A model generated the notes under the pieces. That model searched no databases. It saw only the letters and a program-made list of their open reading frames with translations, and was not told the origin of the DNA. The position numbers and the translations under genes were made by a program. A stretch of DNA of 14,149 nt. Source: Proteobacteria bacterium UBA6156 (GTDB lineage: Bacteria; Pseudomonadota; Alphaproteobacteria; UBA2136; UBA6156). The stretch is from assembly GCA_002422365.1 (NCBI GenBank), contig DIUO01000031.1, forward strand, positions 86,022 to 100,170, read 5' to 3'. Positions 1 through 5,498 of the stretch are shown in pieces. Each line of letters opens with the position of its first letter. Positions within the stretch are counted from its first letter, which is position 1.

Positions 1-43
1 CCGAAGAGATTCGAACTCCTGACCCTCAGATTCGTAGTCTGAG
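1..43 (-). other. ICE attachment site: 3' part of a tRNA-Arg(ACG) gene
   Basis: Read on the minus strand, this is the 3' part of a tRNA: a 5-bp anticodon stem with the 7-nt loop CTACGAA (anticodon ACG, arginine), a 5-nt variable region, and a T arm with loop TTCGAAT. The acceptor strand starts and is cut by the window edge. No D arm or 5' acceptor strand follows at 44-120, so the gene is not whole here. On the plus strand CTCAGA-TTCGTAG-TCTGAG (25-43) is a 6-bp inverted repeat around a 7-bp spacer. Tyrosine integrases often use an anticodon stem-loop in this way as the core site with its overlap region. The integrase gene begins about 220 bp away. I infer that this is the displaced copy made on integration and that the intact tRNA lies at the other end of the element. 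Confidence 0.8.
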
Positions 44-88
44 AAATTACTAATTGTATGATTGTATCCAGTATTGAAACATATAAAA

Positions 89-106
89 GTCAGTTAGATA
101 GCTGAC
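89..106. repeat. Short inverted repeat GTCAG-N8-CTGAC between att site and integrase
   Basis: Perfect 5-bp arms at 89-93 and 102-106 are separated by 8 bp. It lies between the core att site and the integrase gene, where excisionase or integrase arm-binding sites usually occur. Short arms in AT-rich DNA can arise by chance, so a binding function is only a suggestion. Confidence 0.3.
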
Positions 107-152
107 ATATTGTATTGGAGACAGTTGGAAATCGTTGGCAACTATTGAAGCC

Positions 153-175
153 ATTTGGTACCTAATTTGGTACCT
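153..175. repeat. Tandem 11-bp direct repeat ATTTGGTACCT (possible integrase arm sites)
   Basis: ATTTGGTACCT occurs at 153-163 and again at 165-175, a 12-bp period; each copy holds the palindrome GGTACC. The pair lies between the tRNA-derived core site and the integrase start. Lambda-like integrases bind arm-type direct repeats flanking the core, and excisionases bind tandem repeats in the same place. Either role would fit; the sequence alone does not decide between them. Confidence 0.5.
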
Positions 176-193
176 GTTTATTGCTCCAAAAAC

Positions 194-222
194 TTGAAAA
201 ATGCAAGCAAATACGGTAGATT
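194..222 (+). promoter_or_regulatory. Candidate integrase promoter
   Basis: TTGAAA (194-199) and TAGATT (217-222) are 17 bp apart and match sigma-70 elements at four of six bases each. Transcription would begin near 229, about 33 nt before the integrase start codon. The GGTACC repeats sit just upstream. It is a reasonable but weak promoter call. Confidence 0.35.
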
Positions 223-261
223 TACTTCAATACGAACGAAGATAGTACGAAGAGAGCTGCT

Positions 262-1377
262 ATGGCAACTATTGATAAAATGGTCGGTAAAGAGGGCGTA
301 ATCTATAAAGCCCGTATCAGAATCAGCGGCTACCCTACTCAAATTAAGCATTTCAAGAAAATCACCGAAGCCAAGGCTTGGGTTCTACAAGTTGAGACTT
401 CAATACATAAAGGTGAGTTTGTCAGCGTCCTCAAGACGGCTAAAACCAAAACTCTAGGAGATGTTATCCAGCGTTATAAATCGGATATCCTCCCGCATAA
501 AGCTCTCAGCACTCAAAGGGTTGAACAAAGCTATATCAAGTATTGGGACAGCCAATTTGGCAATTATGCCCTTACTTACCTCACGCCTGAGCTGATTGAG
601 AAAAAGCTTAAAGAGCTAAGAGAGAAGGGGGATACGCGGTCTAAAATAAAGGATGCGGAAAAGACTGCACCTCCAAAGCCTATGGCAAAGCAGACAATGA
701 AGCATTACCGCGACCACCTTGAGAAATTCCTTAACCACGCCCATCAATGGGGCTGGATGGGGGCTAACCCCGTAAACAAAGTGCAGCGGGTTATTAAGCT
801 TAATAACGCCAGGGTACGATACTTGAGTGATAAGGAGCGTGAAAAGCTTCTTAAGGCCTGCCAGCAAAGTCTGAACCCCCAGCTTTATCCAATGGTGATC
901 TTTGCACTCTCTACGGGTGCACGTTTGGGGGAAATCATGAATCTCGGCTTGGATGATGTGGACTTGAAGAAGCAAAAGGCCATTTTAAGGGAAACAAAGA
1001 ACGGTGAAACGCGGGTCATTCCCATTGTGGGGCATCTTAATAAAATCCTGAATCAGCAGATTACCTACGCTTTGAGCCATTACAACGATAACCATGTTGG
1101 GAAAATGTTCTTATTCCCCCGGTCTGACGGATTGGCGGCAATGGATATGAGAAGTTCATGGCGTACCGCCCGTAAAACCGCAGGACTTCACGATTTTCGT
1201 TTCCATGACCTTCGCCACAGCGCCGCTAGCTATCTAGCCATGAACGGGGCAACCCTTTTAGAGATTGCGGCTGTTTTGGGCCATAAGACCTTAGATATGG
1301 TAAAAAGATACTCTCACCTGTCGGAAAGCCATACGGCAGGCATCGTTTCCAAGATGAACAACAAGATATTCAAATAA
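262..1377 (+). CDS. int: Tyrosine recombinase (phage/ICE-type integrase)
   Basis: Site-specific recombinase that would integrate and excise the element at the neighbouring tRNA-Arg site. At 371 aa it has the usual length for the family. The N-terminal part (about 1-60) is a small arm-binding-like domain. Residues about 65-175 form the SAM-like core-binding domain and 185-365 the catalytic domain. The catalytic set is complete: R221 in TGARLGE, K246 in the beta hairpin, H315 and R318 in HDLRH, H341 in LGHK, and nucleophile Y350 in KRYSHL. The ATG at 262 follows a purine-rich AAGAGAG at suitable spacing. The gene points away from the att site, the common arrangement in genomic islands. A strong AT-rich hairpin follows the stop codon. 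No excisionase gene is seen beside it. The class is certain; the integration target is inferred from position. Confidence 0.95.
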   Translation: MATIDKMVGKEGVIYKARIRISGYPTQIKHFKKITEAKAWVLQVETSIHKGEFVSVLKTAKTKTLGDVIQRYKSDILPHKALSTQRVEQSYIKYWDSQFGNYALTYLTPELIEKKLKELREKGDTRSKIKDAEKTAPPKPMAKQTMKHYRDHLEKFLNHAHQWGWMGANPVNKVQRVIKLNNARVRYLSDKEREKLLKACQQSLNPQLYPMVIFALSTGARLGEIMNLGLDDVDLKKQKAILRETKNGETRVIPIVGHLNKILNQQITYALSHYNDNHVGKMFLFPRSDGLAAMDMRSSWRTARKTAGLHDFRFHDLRHSAASYLAMNGATLLEIAAVLGHKTLDMVKRYSHLSESHTAGIVSKMNNKIFK

Positions 1378-1384
1378 ATTATAT

Positions 1385-1420
1385 ACTTAGTTATAACAAA
1401 AATGGTTATAACTAAGTTTT
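1385..1420. terminator. Perfect 13-bp hairpin plus T-run after the integrase gene
   Basis: Arms at 1385-1397 and 1405-1417 (ACTTAGTTATAAC and its complement) are perfectly complementary around a 7-nt loop, and TTTT ends at 1420. Lying 7 bp past the int stop codon, it can act as a factor-independent terminator, although the stem is very AT-rich. Each arm also holds the 8-bp palindrome GTTATAAC (1390-1397 and 1405-1412), and a near copy, GTTATAAA, lies at 1435-1442. It could therefore also be a protein-binding site. Confidence 0.55.
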
Positions 1421-1463
1421 AAGGCATTTTCTTGGTTATAAAATGGTTTGTCAGAAATCAGTC

Positions 1464-1491
1464 TTGATTACCTTGTATCAAACACTATAAT
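1464..1491 (+). promoter_or_regulatory. hipBA promoter with embedded palindromic operator
   Basis: A -35 element TTGATT (1464-1469) and a consensus -10 TATAAT (1486-1491) are separated by 16 bp, placing the start of transcription near 1498, about 34 nt before hipB. Overlapping the -35 and spacer is the palindrome TTGAT-N8-ATCAA (1464-1468 and 1477-1481). E. coli HipB binds operators of the form TATCC-N8-GGATA, so the 5-N8-5 layout is the same with different bases. I infer autorepression by the HipB-like protein encoded just downstream. Confidence 0.7.
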
Positions 1492-1531
1492 GTTCATAGA
1501 TGAATAATTAGACTAAATAAGGAATACTATT

Positions 1532-1840
1532 GTGTTGCTAATAAGTCCGGTAAAAGCTCAAAGTGAGCTAGCTAAACAAGCCAAAGAGCGTAGGCTTGAG
1601 TTGGGCTACACTCAAAAAGCCTTGGCGGAGAGGGCAGGCTTAAGCTTTCCTACGCTTCGCAAATTCGAGCAAACCGGCAAAATCTCCCTAGGTTCTTTCC
1701 TCAAGATATTGGATGTATTGGACGCTATGGAGGGAGTTTTGAATGCTATGAAGTTTGAAAAGACACAAAATTTCAAAAGTATTTCCGATGTTATAGCGAG
1801 TGCAAATACCAAACGGCGGGTGAGGGGGTCTAAAGCATGA
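1532..1840 (+). CDS. hipB: HipB-like antitoxin, XRE-family DNA-binding protein
   Basis: A 102-aa protein with one Cro/C1-type helix-turn-helix domain. The residues around YTQKALAERAGLSFPTLRKFE (about 26-46) give the two DNA-contacting helices, and a polar C-terminal tail follows. In hipBA systems this protein binds the HipA kinase, neutralises it and represses the operon. The GTG at 1532 is chosen because AAGGA (1519-1523) lies 8 nt before it and the strong promoter lies directly upstream. The stop codon overlaps the hipA start by 4 nt (ATGA), which implies translational coupling. Identification rests on the HTH together with the unmistakable hipA partner. Alone it would be called only an XRE regulator. 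Confidence 0.88.
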   Translation: MLLISPVKAQSELAKQAKERRLELGYTQKALAERAGLSFPTLRKFEQTGKISLGSFLKILDVLDAMEGVLNAMKFEKTQNFKSISDVIASANTKRRVRGSKA

Positions 1841-3075
1841 CTTATGTACCAGTCACCAGCCTAAAGGTAAGTCTCGATTTTTCAGGAGAGCGGATAACAG
1901 TAGGCACACTCGCCGTAAATCAAGGCAAAGTTTACTTTGAATACGATGCTGAGTTTTTGAAACGAAACCTGCATATATCCCCCTTCAATCTTCAACTGCG
2001 CCCTGGAGTGGTGGAATTCGAGCGCGATGTCTTTGAAGGCTTGGCCGGGGTCTTCAATGATAGCCTCCCTGATGGATGGGGGCGCTTGTTGCTGGACCGC
2101 CTTTTGAGAAGCCAAGGTTTGATGCCGGAGCAGTTAAGCCCGTTGGATAGGCTTGCATATGTTGGTACGCACGGCATGGGGGCTTTGATCTATGAACCAG
2201 AAATGGAAAAGGACAAGCCTAACCCGACAGCATTAGACCTTAACCAGTTGGCGGATAATGCTCAGGAAGTAATGGATGGTGAAGCTAAAGAAGTGCTGGC
2301 GGAGCTGATAAAGCTGAATGGCTCATCCGCAGGGGCAAGGCCTAAAGCCATGATTGGCGTCAACGCCGACAAAAGCCATATTATCCACGGAGAACAAACC
2401 GTTCCTGATGGTTACGAGCCATGGTTGGTGAAGTTTGCCAACACCAGCGATGGCCGCGAAGCGGGCGCGATTGAATATATCTATTCGATGATGGCAGGAG
2501 AGGCTGGCGTGGAAATGACGCCTTGCCACCTTTTTCCCGCTAAAAAAGGGTTGGGCTATTTCGCAACCCAGCGTTTTGACCGCGAACATAATAATAGGCT
2601 TCATTTACACTCTCTGTGCGGAGTGCTTCATGACGACTTTAGGCACCCAAGTTTGGATTATGAGACCGTCATGCTGGCAACGCATAGGCTTACCAAAAAC
2701 ATGCAAGAGGTAAAAAAGGTTTTCCGCATGGCTGTTTTCAACGTGCTGGCGCATAACCGCGACGACCACAGCAAAAACTTCGCCTATCTCATGAATGCAG
2801 AGGGGGAATGGAGGCTGGCCCCAGCCTTCGATATCACTTTCTCTTCCGGCCCTGGGGGTTATCAAAGTATGTTGGTCATGGGCGAAGGCAAGAATCCAGG
2901 CATCAAACATTTGCTAGAATTAGGTGCTACAGCCAGCCTTGAGCCAGCATGGATGAATGAAGTCATAGAGCAAACAAAAGCGGCTATAAGCCGCTGGCCG
3001 GAACATGCCGCGCAGTTTGGCGTTAGTTCCGATACAATTCGTCTAGTAAAATCAAAGATTATAACAAATTCATAA
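1837..3075 (+). CDS. hipA: HipA-like serine/threonine kinase toxin
   Basis: A 412-aa toxin of the HipA kinase family (E. coli HipA is 440 aa). E. coli HipA phosphorylates glutamyl-tRNA synthetase and causes growth arrest and persistence; the target here is unknown. The N-terminal subdomain carries the conserved FNDSLPDGWGRLLLDR (73-88). A Ser/Gly-rich loop, GSSAGARPK (162-170), matches the ATP-lid region that holds the autophosphorylated serine in the family. K198 in WLVKF is the likely ATP lysine. The catalytic loop is HNRDDHSKN (306-314) with D309 and N314, and D332 in APAFDI is the metal-binding aspartate. All key residues are present, so it looks active. The N- and C-terminal parts are one chain, unlike the split HipBST type. 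It ends with a 6-bp tail-to-tail overlap with the next minus-strand gene. Within an ICE it probably stabilises the element. Confidence 0.93.
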   Translation: MTYVPVTSLKVSLDFSGERITVGTLAVNQGKVYFEYDAEFLKRNLHISPFNLQLRPGVVEFERDVFEGLAGVFNDSLPDGWGRLLLDRLLRSQGLMPEQLSPLDRLAYVGTHGMGALIYEPEMEKDKPNPTALDLNQLADNAQEVMDGEAKEVLAELIKLNGSSAGARPKAMIGVNADKSHIIHGEQTVPDGYEPWLVKFANTSDGREAGAIEYIYSMMAGEAGVEMTPCHLFPAKKGLGYFATQRFDREHNNRLHLHSLCGVLHDDFRHPSLDYETVMLATHRLTKNMQEVKKVFRMAVFNVLAHNRDDHSKNFAYLMNAEGEWRLAPAFDITFSSGPGGYQSMLVMGEGKNPGIKHLLELGATASLEPAWMNEVIEQTKAAISRWPEHAAQFGVSSDTIRLVKSKIITNS

Positions 3076-3471
3076 ACGAATATCGGGATGATTACCTTCC
3101 GGTGGCATGTTTAACCAAATCTGCTTGAGTATTTGCAGTTTCGTTTCGGCATCAAGAGCAATCCCATCACGCTCCACCCCAGCCACATACATATGCCAAT
3201 CCTCTACGAAGAGGGTTTCGTGATTATCAAACAGTAGCCTTGCAATCTCTAACTCTGGGGCCGATGCCTTGATTAAGGTGGTCCATTTATCGAATCCGCC
3301 CATGAGCGCAATAATATGCTGCGCGTTCATTAGGCTAAAACCTTCTTCATCATACCCATATTCACAAATAACAAGGTATTCCGCATCAATCGGAAAATGC
3401 TTTTCCGTTTTGGTTTGGAAGTCTTTGAACAGGTTTTTGGCTTGGAGTTTGAAATACTCAACGTGGGTCAT
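3070..3471 (-). CDS. Hypothetical protein, 133 aa, soluble helical
   Basis: I do not recognise a named family. The protein starts with a lysine-rich amphipathic helix (YFKLQAKNLFKDF), followed by an acidic stretch. A segment reading SLMNAQHIIALMGGFDKWTTLIKAS (about 46-70) recalls the 'AQ..IA..xGF.xW..L..A' helical motif found at the start of many small uncharacterised bacterial proteins. No signal peptide, membrane span or catalytic motif is visible. Start support is good: GAGG (complement of 3480-3483) lies 8 nt before the ATG, but it sits in the loop of a perfect 8-bp hairpin. The stop overlaps the hipA stop region by 6 bp, convergently. Function unknown; cargo or leading-region gene by position. 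Confidence 0.72.
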   Translation of the reverse strand: MTHVEYFKLQAKNLFKDFQTKTEKHFPIDAEYLVICEYGYDEEGFSLMNAQHIIALMGGFDKWTTLIKASAPELEIARLLFDNHETLFVEDWHMYVAGVERDGIALDAETKLQILKQIWLNMPPEGNHPDIRL

Positions 3472-3491
3472 AATATAATCCTCATTATATT
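3472..3491 (-). promoter_or_regulatory. Hairpin presenting the Shine-Dalgarno of the 133-aa gene in its loop
   Basis: On the minus strand, an AATATAAT arm, a 4-nt GAGG loop and an ATTATATT arm run straight into the ATG at 3471-3469. The arms are perfect 8-bp complements with only A/T pairs. The loop is the ribosome binding site. In RNA this could be a mild translation control element; in DNA the same symmetry could be an operator. Confidence 0.55.
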
Positions 3492-3499
3492 GCCCAAGT

Positions 3500-3569
3500 T
3501 ATTATCTATGTATTTGTACGTTCGTAACTTTGGTCAGATAATAAGCTAGGCATAAGGTTTATATTATCT
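3500..3569. repeat. Three TATTATCT boxes in a divergent intergenic region
   Basis: TATTATCT occurs at 3500-3507 and 3562-3569, with its reverse complement AGATAATA at 3536-3543. The second and third copies form an 8-bp inverted repeat with an 18-bp spacer. The region separates two divergently transcribed genes (start codons at 3471 and 3660), so these may be operator sites for one regulator of both. I see no convincing -35/-10 pair here. The AT-rich context makes chance repeats possible. Confidence 0.4.
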
Positions 3570-3659
3570 ACTGGCTGATGAAATCTTTGCACGAACGAGC
3601 AGGCTTACCAATAAGCACACCTATGTTTAACTTTAATTGAAACCAAGTTGCAAGACACA

Positions 3660-4832
3660 ATGCGTATTTTCTTATTACTTTGTATGATTATCCTGACTTG
3701 TTCAGCTTATGCAGAGAGTAAGAAGAGTATGTTTCCGCCGGTTTCTGATACTACGGTTAGGATGAAGGATGGGAACCTGGTCAGGTTTTTGGATCGCATC
3801 GGGGATAGCATGTACCCGATAGTCATGCCTGATGGTTTAAGAGTGGTCTATGTGGAGCGACCTTCTAAGGAAGGATTTCTGAAAACATACAAGAACTATG
3901 TTGCCAACAGAGAAGGGATGGAGCGAGCAGTTGCCTCGCATGAGAATGTTAAACCCCTTTGGCAGAAACTTGAGGACACTCAAAGAAACTTTAGTAAGCT
4001 GACCGATTATAGCTATGTAACAACGAGTGAGCAGTTGGGCGCTTATTACCGCAACCTTCTAGACTTTGAGCTGGATACTGATCGTTTTGTTGCTGAAGCT
4101 ACAGCAGTCTGTTTTGAGTATCTTAATACCCAGCGGGAGAAGCTTGATGAAGAACATCTAATTCTGCCGGAGGATAGCATTGTTTGTAACAGATACTTTC
4201 TTGCAAAGACGCCCTTAAAAGATTCCCCTTTTAAGGAAGCATATAAGGTTAATTTCTCTGAATTAGCAGAATTGAACAAACAGAGGATTATGGATGAATT
4301 AAGCAAAGACGACTTCCTTAAGGAGTTTAAGAAATCCAACGACAAACTCTCTGAAAAGAATGTGGCAATGATTGATCGCCAGTTTTACGAACCCGCCAAG
4401 CAAAGGGTAATGAAGGGCGTAGTGGATAAGTTTGCTGCAAAACAGCAGGAGGAGCAGTTTGAAGCAAAGCGGATGGAAATACTGAAGCTAGGCTTATCCA
4501 TGATGGCAAATGGCACATTCGATGGTAAACCCCGACCTGATACCTCTGCGAATAGTTCCCAACCGCTGAAATGCAATGCTGGCGATTATCCATGGACGGA
4601 TGAATGGGGGAACCGTATCTGCAAATCGTTTGAGAACGGCAACACGCGGAGCGTAGAGGTTAAATCGGGCGAATGTCCGATTGGTAGTCACCCTTCTATG
4701 GACAAATGGGGAAATAAAACCTGTGATTCCTTTACCAAGAATGAAACTTATTACGACACCAGCAAAGGGTGCCCCGTTGGAATGCACCCAGGCATGGATA
4801 AATGGGGAACTCCCTCCTGTGTACCGTTCTAA
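3660..4832 (+). CDS. Secreted protein with three C-terminal cysteine-framed repeats
   Basis: A 390-aa protein with a clear signal peptide: one Arg, a hydrophobic stretch, and likely cleavage after AYA near residue 18, so a periplasmic or exported location. A leaderless TTG at 3648 is in frame but would put four extra residues before the signal; the ATG at 3660 is preferred although its ribosome binding site is weak. Residues about 75-275 are charged and helical, with possible coiled coil. The last 85 residues hold three repeats of the pattern C..G..P..D.WGN..C..F, beginning at C305, C339 and C371. The two cysteines of each unit are 16 residues apart, suggesting one disulphide per repeat. I do not recognise the family. 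It lies just before the oriT region, on the side predicted to enter the recipient early. Possible roles include surface interaction or exclusion; none is shown. Confidence 0.8.
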   Translation: MRIFLLLCMIILTCSAYAESKKSMFPPVSDTTVRMKDGNLVRFLDRIGDSMYPIVMPDGLRVVYVERPSKEGFLKTYKNYVANREGMERAVASHENVKPLWQKLEDTQRNFSKLTDYSYVTTSEQLGAYYRNLLDFELDTDRFVAEATAVCFEYLNTQREKLDEEHLILPEDSIVCNRYFLAKTPLKDSPFKEAYKVNFSELAELNKQRIMDELSKDDFLKEFKKSNDKLSEKNVAMIDRQFYEPAKQRVMKGVVDKFAAKQQEEQFEAKRMEILKLGLSMMANGTFDGKPRPDTSANSSQPLKCNAGDYPWTDEWGNRICKSFENGNTRSVEVKSGECPIGSHPSMDKWGNKTCDSFTKNETYYDTSKGCPVGMHPGMDKWGTPSCVPF

Positions 4833-4847
4833 AGAGATTAGAAACTA

Positions 4848-4970
4848 TCTACCTGCCTTAAGTAGGAATCTACCCGCCTAAAGAAGCCGTCTACCTCTTA
4901 AAAAGAGGCGTCTACCGCCCCCAAAAGTCTGTCTACCTGAAGTCGGAGCCTATCTACCGCCCAATCTACC
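4848..4970. repeat. Iteron-like array: TCTACC at an exact 21-bp period
   Basis: TCTACC starts at 4848, 4869, 4890, 4911, 4932 and 4953, five successive steps of exactly 21 bp. A seventh copy starts at 4965, 12 bp after the sixth. The bases after the motif are partly conserved (C/T-rich GCC, then an A-rich block). Twenty-one bp is two helical turns, so a protein would meet each site on the same face of the DNA. The copies at 4890 and 4911 are joined by a CCTCTT-AAA-AAGAGG hairpin (4894-4908). Such arrays are known as iterons in replication origins, as binding sites near oriT, and as centromere-like partition sites. The position between the secreted-protein gene and the mobC/relaxase genes favours an oriT accessory array, but a replication origin of the excised element is possible. 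Confidence 0.85.
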
Positions 4971-4984
4971 CGCTTTTGTAAGCT

Positions 4985-5050
4985 GAGTAAGGTATAGAGA
5001 GTAGTTATAGGTAGTTTTTCTATAGGCAGGATAGGGGTTTTGTACTCCAA
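4985..5050 (-). other. Putative oriT with MOBP-type nic sequence
   Basis: On the minus strand this region reads TATCCTG^CC. This agrees with the nic core YATCCTG^Y known for MOBP relaxases of the RP4 TraI/VirD2 type. The predicted nick lies between 5027 and 5026 on the minus strand. Related TATAG or ATAGG elements recur on the plus strand at about 4993, 5006, 5021 and 5032, and a weak GTTT/AAAC inverted repeat (5037-5052) lies on the 5' side of nic. The site is 65 bp before the mobC-like gene, next to the iteron array, and an oriT beside its relaxase gene is the usual layout. With this polarity the transferred strand would lead leftwards, away from the transfer genes. Confidence 0.65.
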
Positions 5051-5090
5051 ACGTCGGGAGCGGCTATTGCTACCACCCATAATAACGGTG

Positions 5091-5498
5091 ATGAGCAACC
5101 CAGTAAAGCAAATCAAGGAATCCCGCCTGCAAATCCGCATGGCGCCTGCCGACGTTGAAGGATTGTCGGCATGGATGGTCGAACAGAACTTCAATCCGCG
5201 CAGGGATACCAGCCGGTTTATCCGCTCCCTCATCCGTGGGCGAAACAAGGCTATATTCTTCTCTGACCAGTCCCTTGAAACCCTCAAATACAACTTCACC
5301 AACTTTGCCCGCGTGGGAGGGCTTCTGAACCAGCTTGTCTACAACCTCAACGTCAGCAGGTTGAAGTTTGAGGAGGGCGAGGCTCAGGATGTGCCGGTGA
5401 ACCGGAAAGAGCTTGAGAAGGTCTGCCATGACCTGCACCGCGAAGTTGTCGAGGTTAAAAAGCTTCTCCTGCAAATGGCCTCTCAACGGGTGAGCTGA
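5091..5498 (+). CDS. mobC: MobC-like relaxosome accessory protein
   Basis: A 135-aa protein that should bind oriT and help the relaxase open and nick the DNA. The N-terminal half (RLQIRMAPADVEGLSAWM to SRFIRSLIRG) has the strand-helix-helix pattern of ribbon-helix-helix DNA-binding proteins. The segment FARVGGLLNQLVYNLN matches the MobC signature around 'GxLLNQ..xxLN', and a C-terminal helix (about 107-135) is likely coiled coil. I take the ATG at 5091, not the in-frame TTG at 5040, because the longer start would extend into the oriT region and adds basic residues foreign to the family. The stop overlaps the relaxase ATG by one base (TGATG), so the two are translated together. The symbol is by family resemblance. 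Confidence 0.82.
   Translation: MSNPVKQIKESRLQIRMAPADVEGLSAWMVEQNFNPRRDTSRFIRSLIRGRNKAIFFSDQSLETLKYNFTNFARVGGLLNQLVYNLNVSRLKFEEGEAQDVPVNRKELEKVCHDLHREVVEVKKLLLQMASQRVS

Noticed and set aside
1837..3075. HipBST-type split toxin system
   Set aside because: The N-terminal and kinase parts are fused in one 412-aa chain, so this is the ordinary two-gene HipBA layout.
3508..3530. TACG-TT-CGTA palindrome considered as a LexA-like or other known operator
   Set aside because: It does not fit a LexA box, and the 4-bp arms are too short to claim a site.
4681..4881. Plus-strand frame overlapping the end of the secreted protein and the first iteron
   Set aside because: It is out of frame with the cysteine repeats and reads into the iteron array; there is no start signal and no domain.
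4848..4970. Regular repeats considered as a CRISPR array
   Set aside because: The conserved part is only about 6-10 bp at a 21-bp period; CRISPR repeats are longer with spacers of about 30 bp or more, and no cas genes are present.
5040..5090. Longer mobC start at TTG 5040
   Set aside because: It would run through the region next to nic and adds a basic, proline-containing head without family support; the ATG at 5091 fits better.
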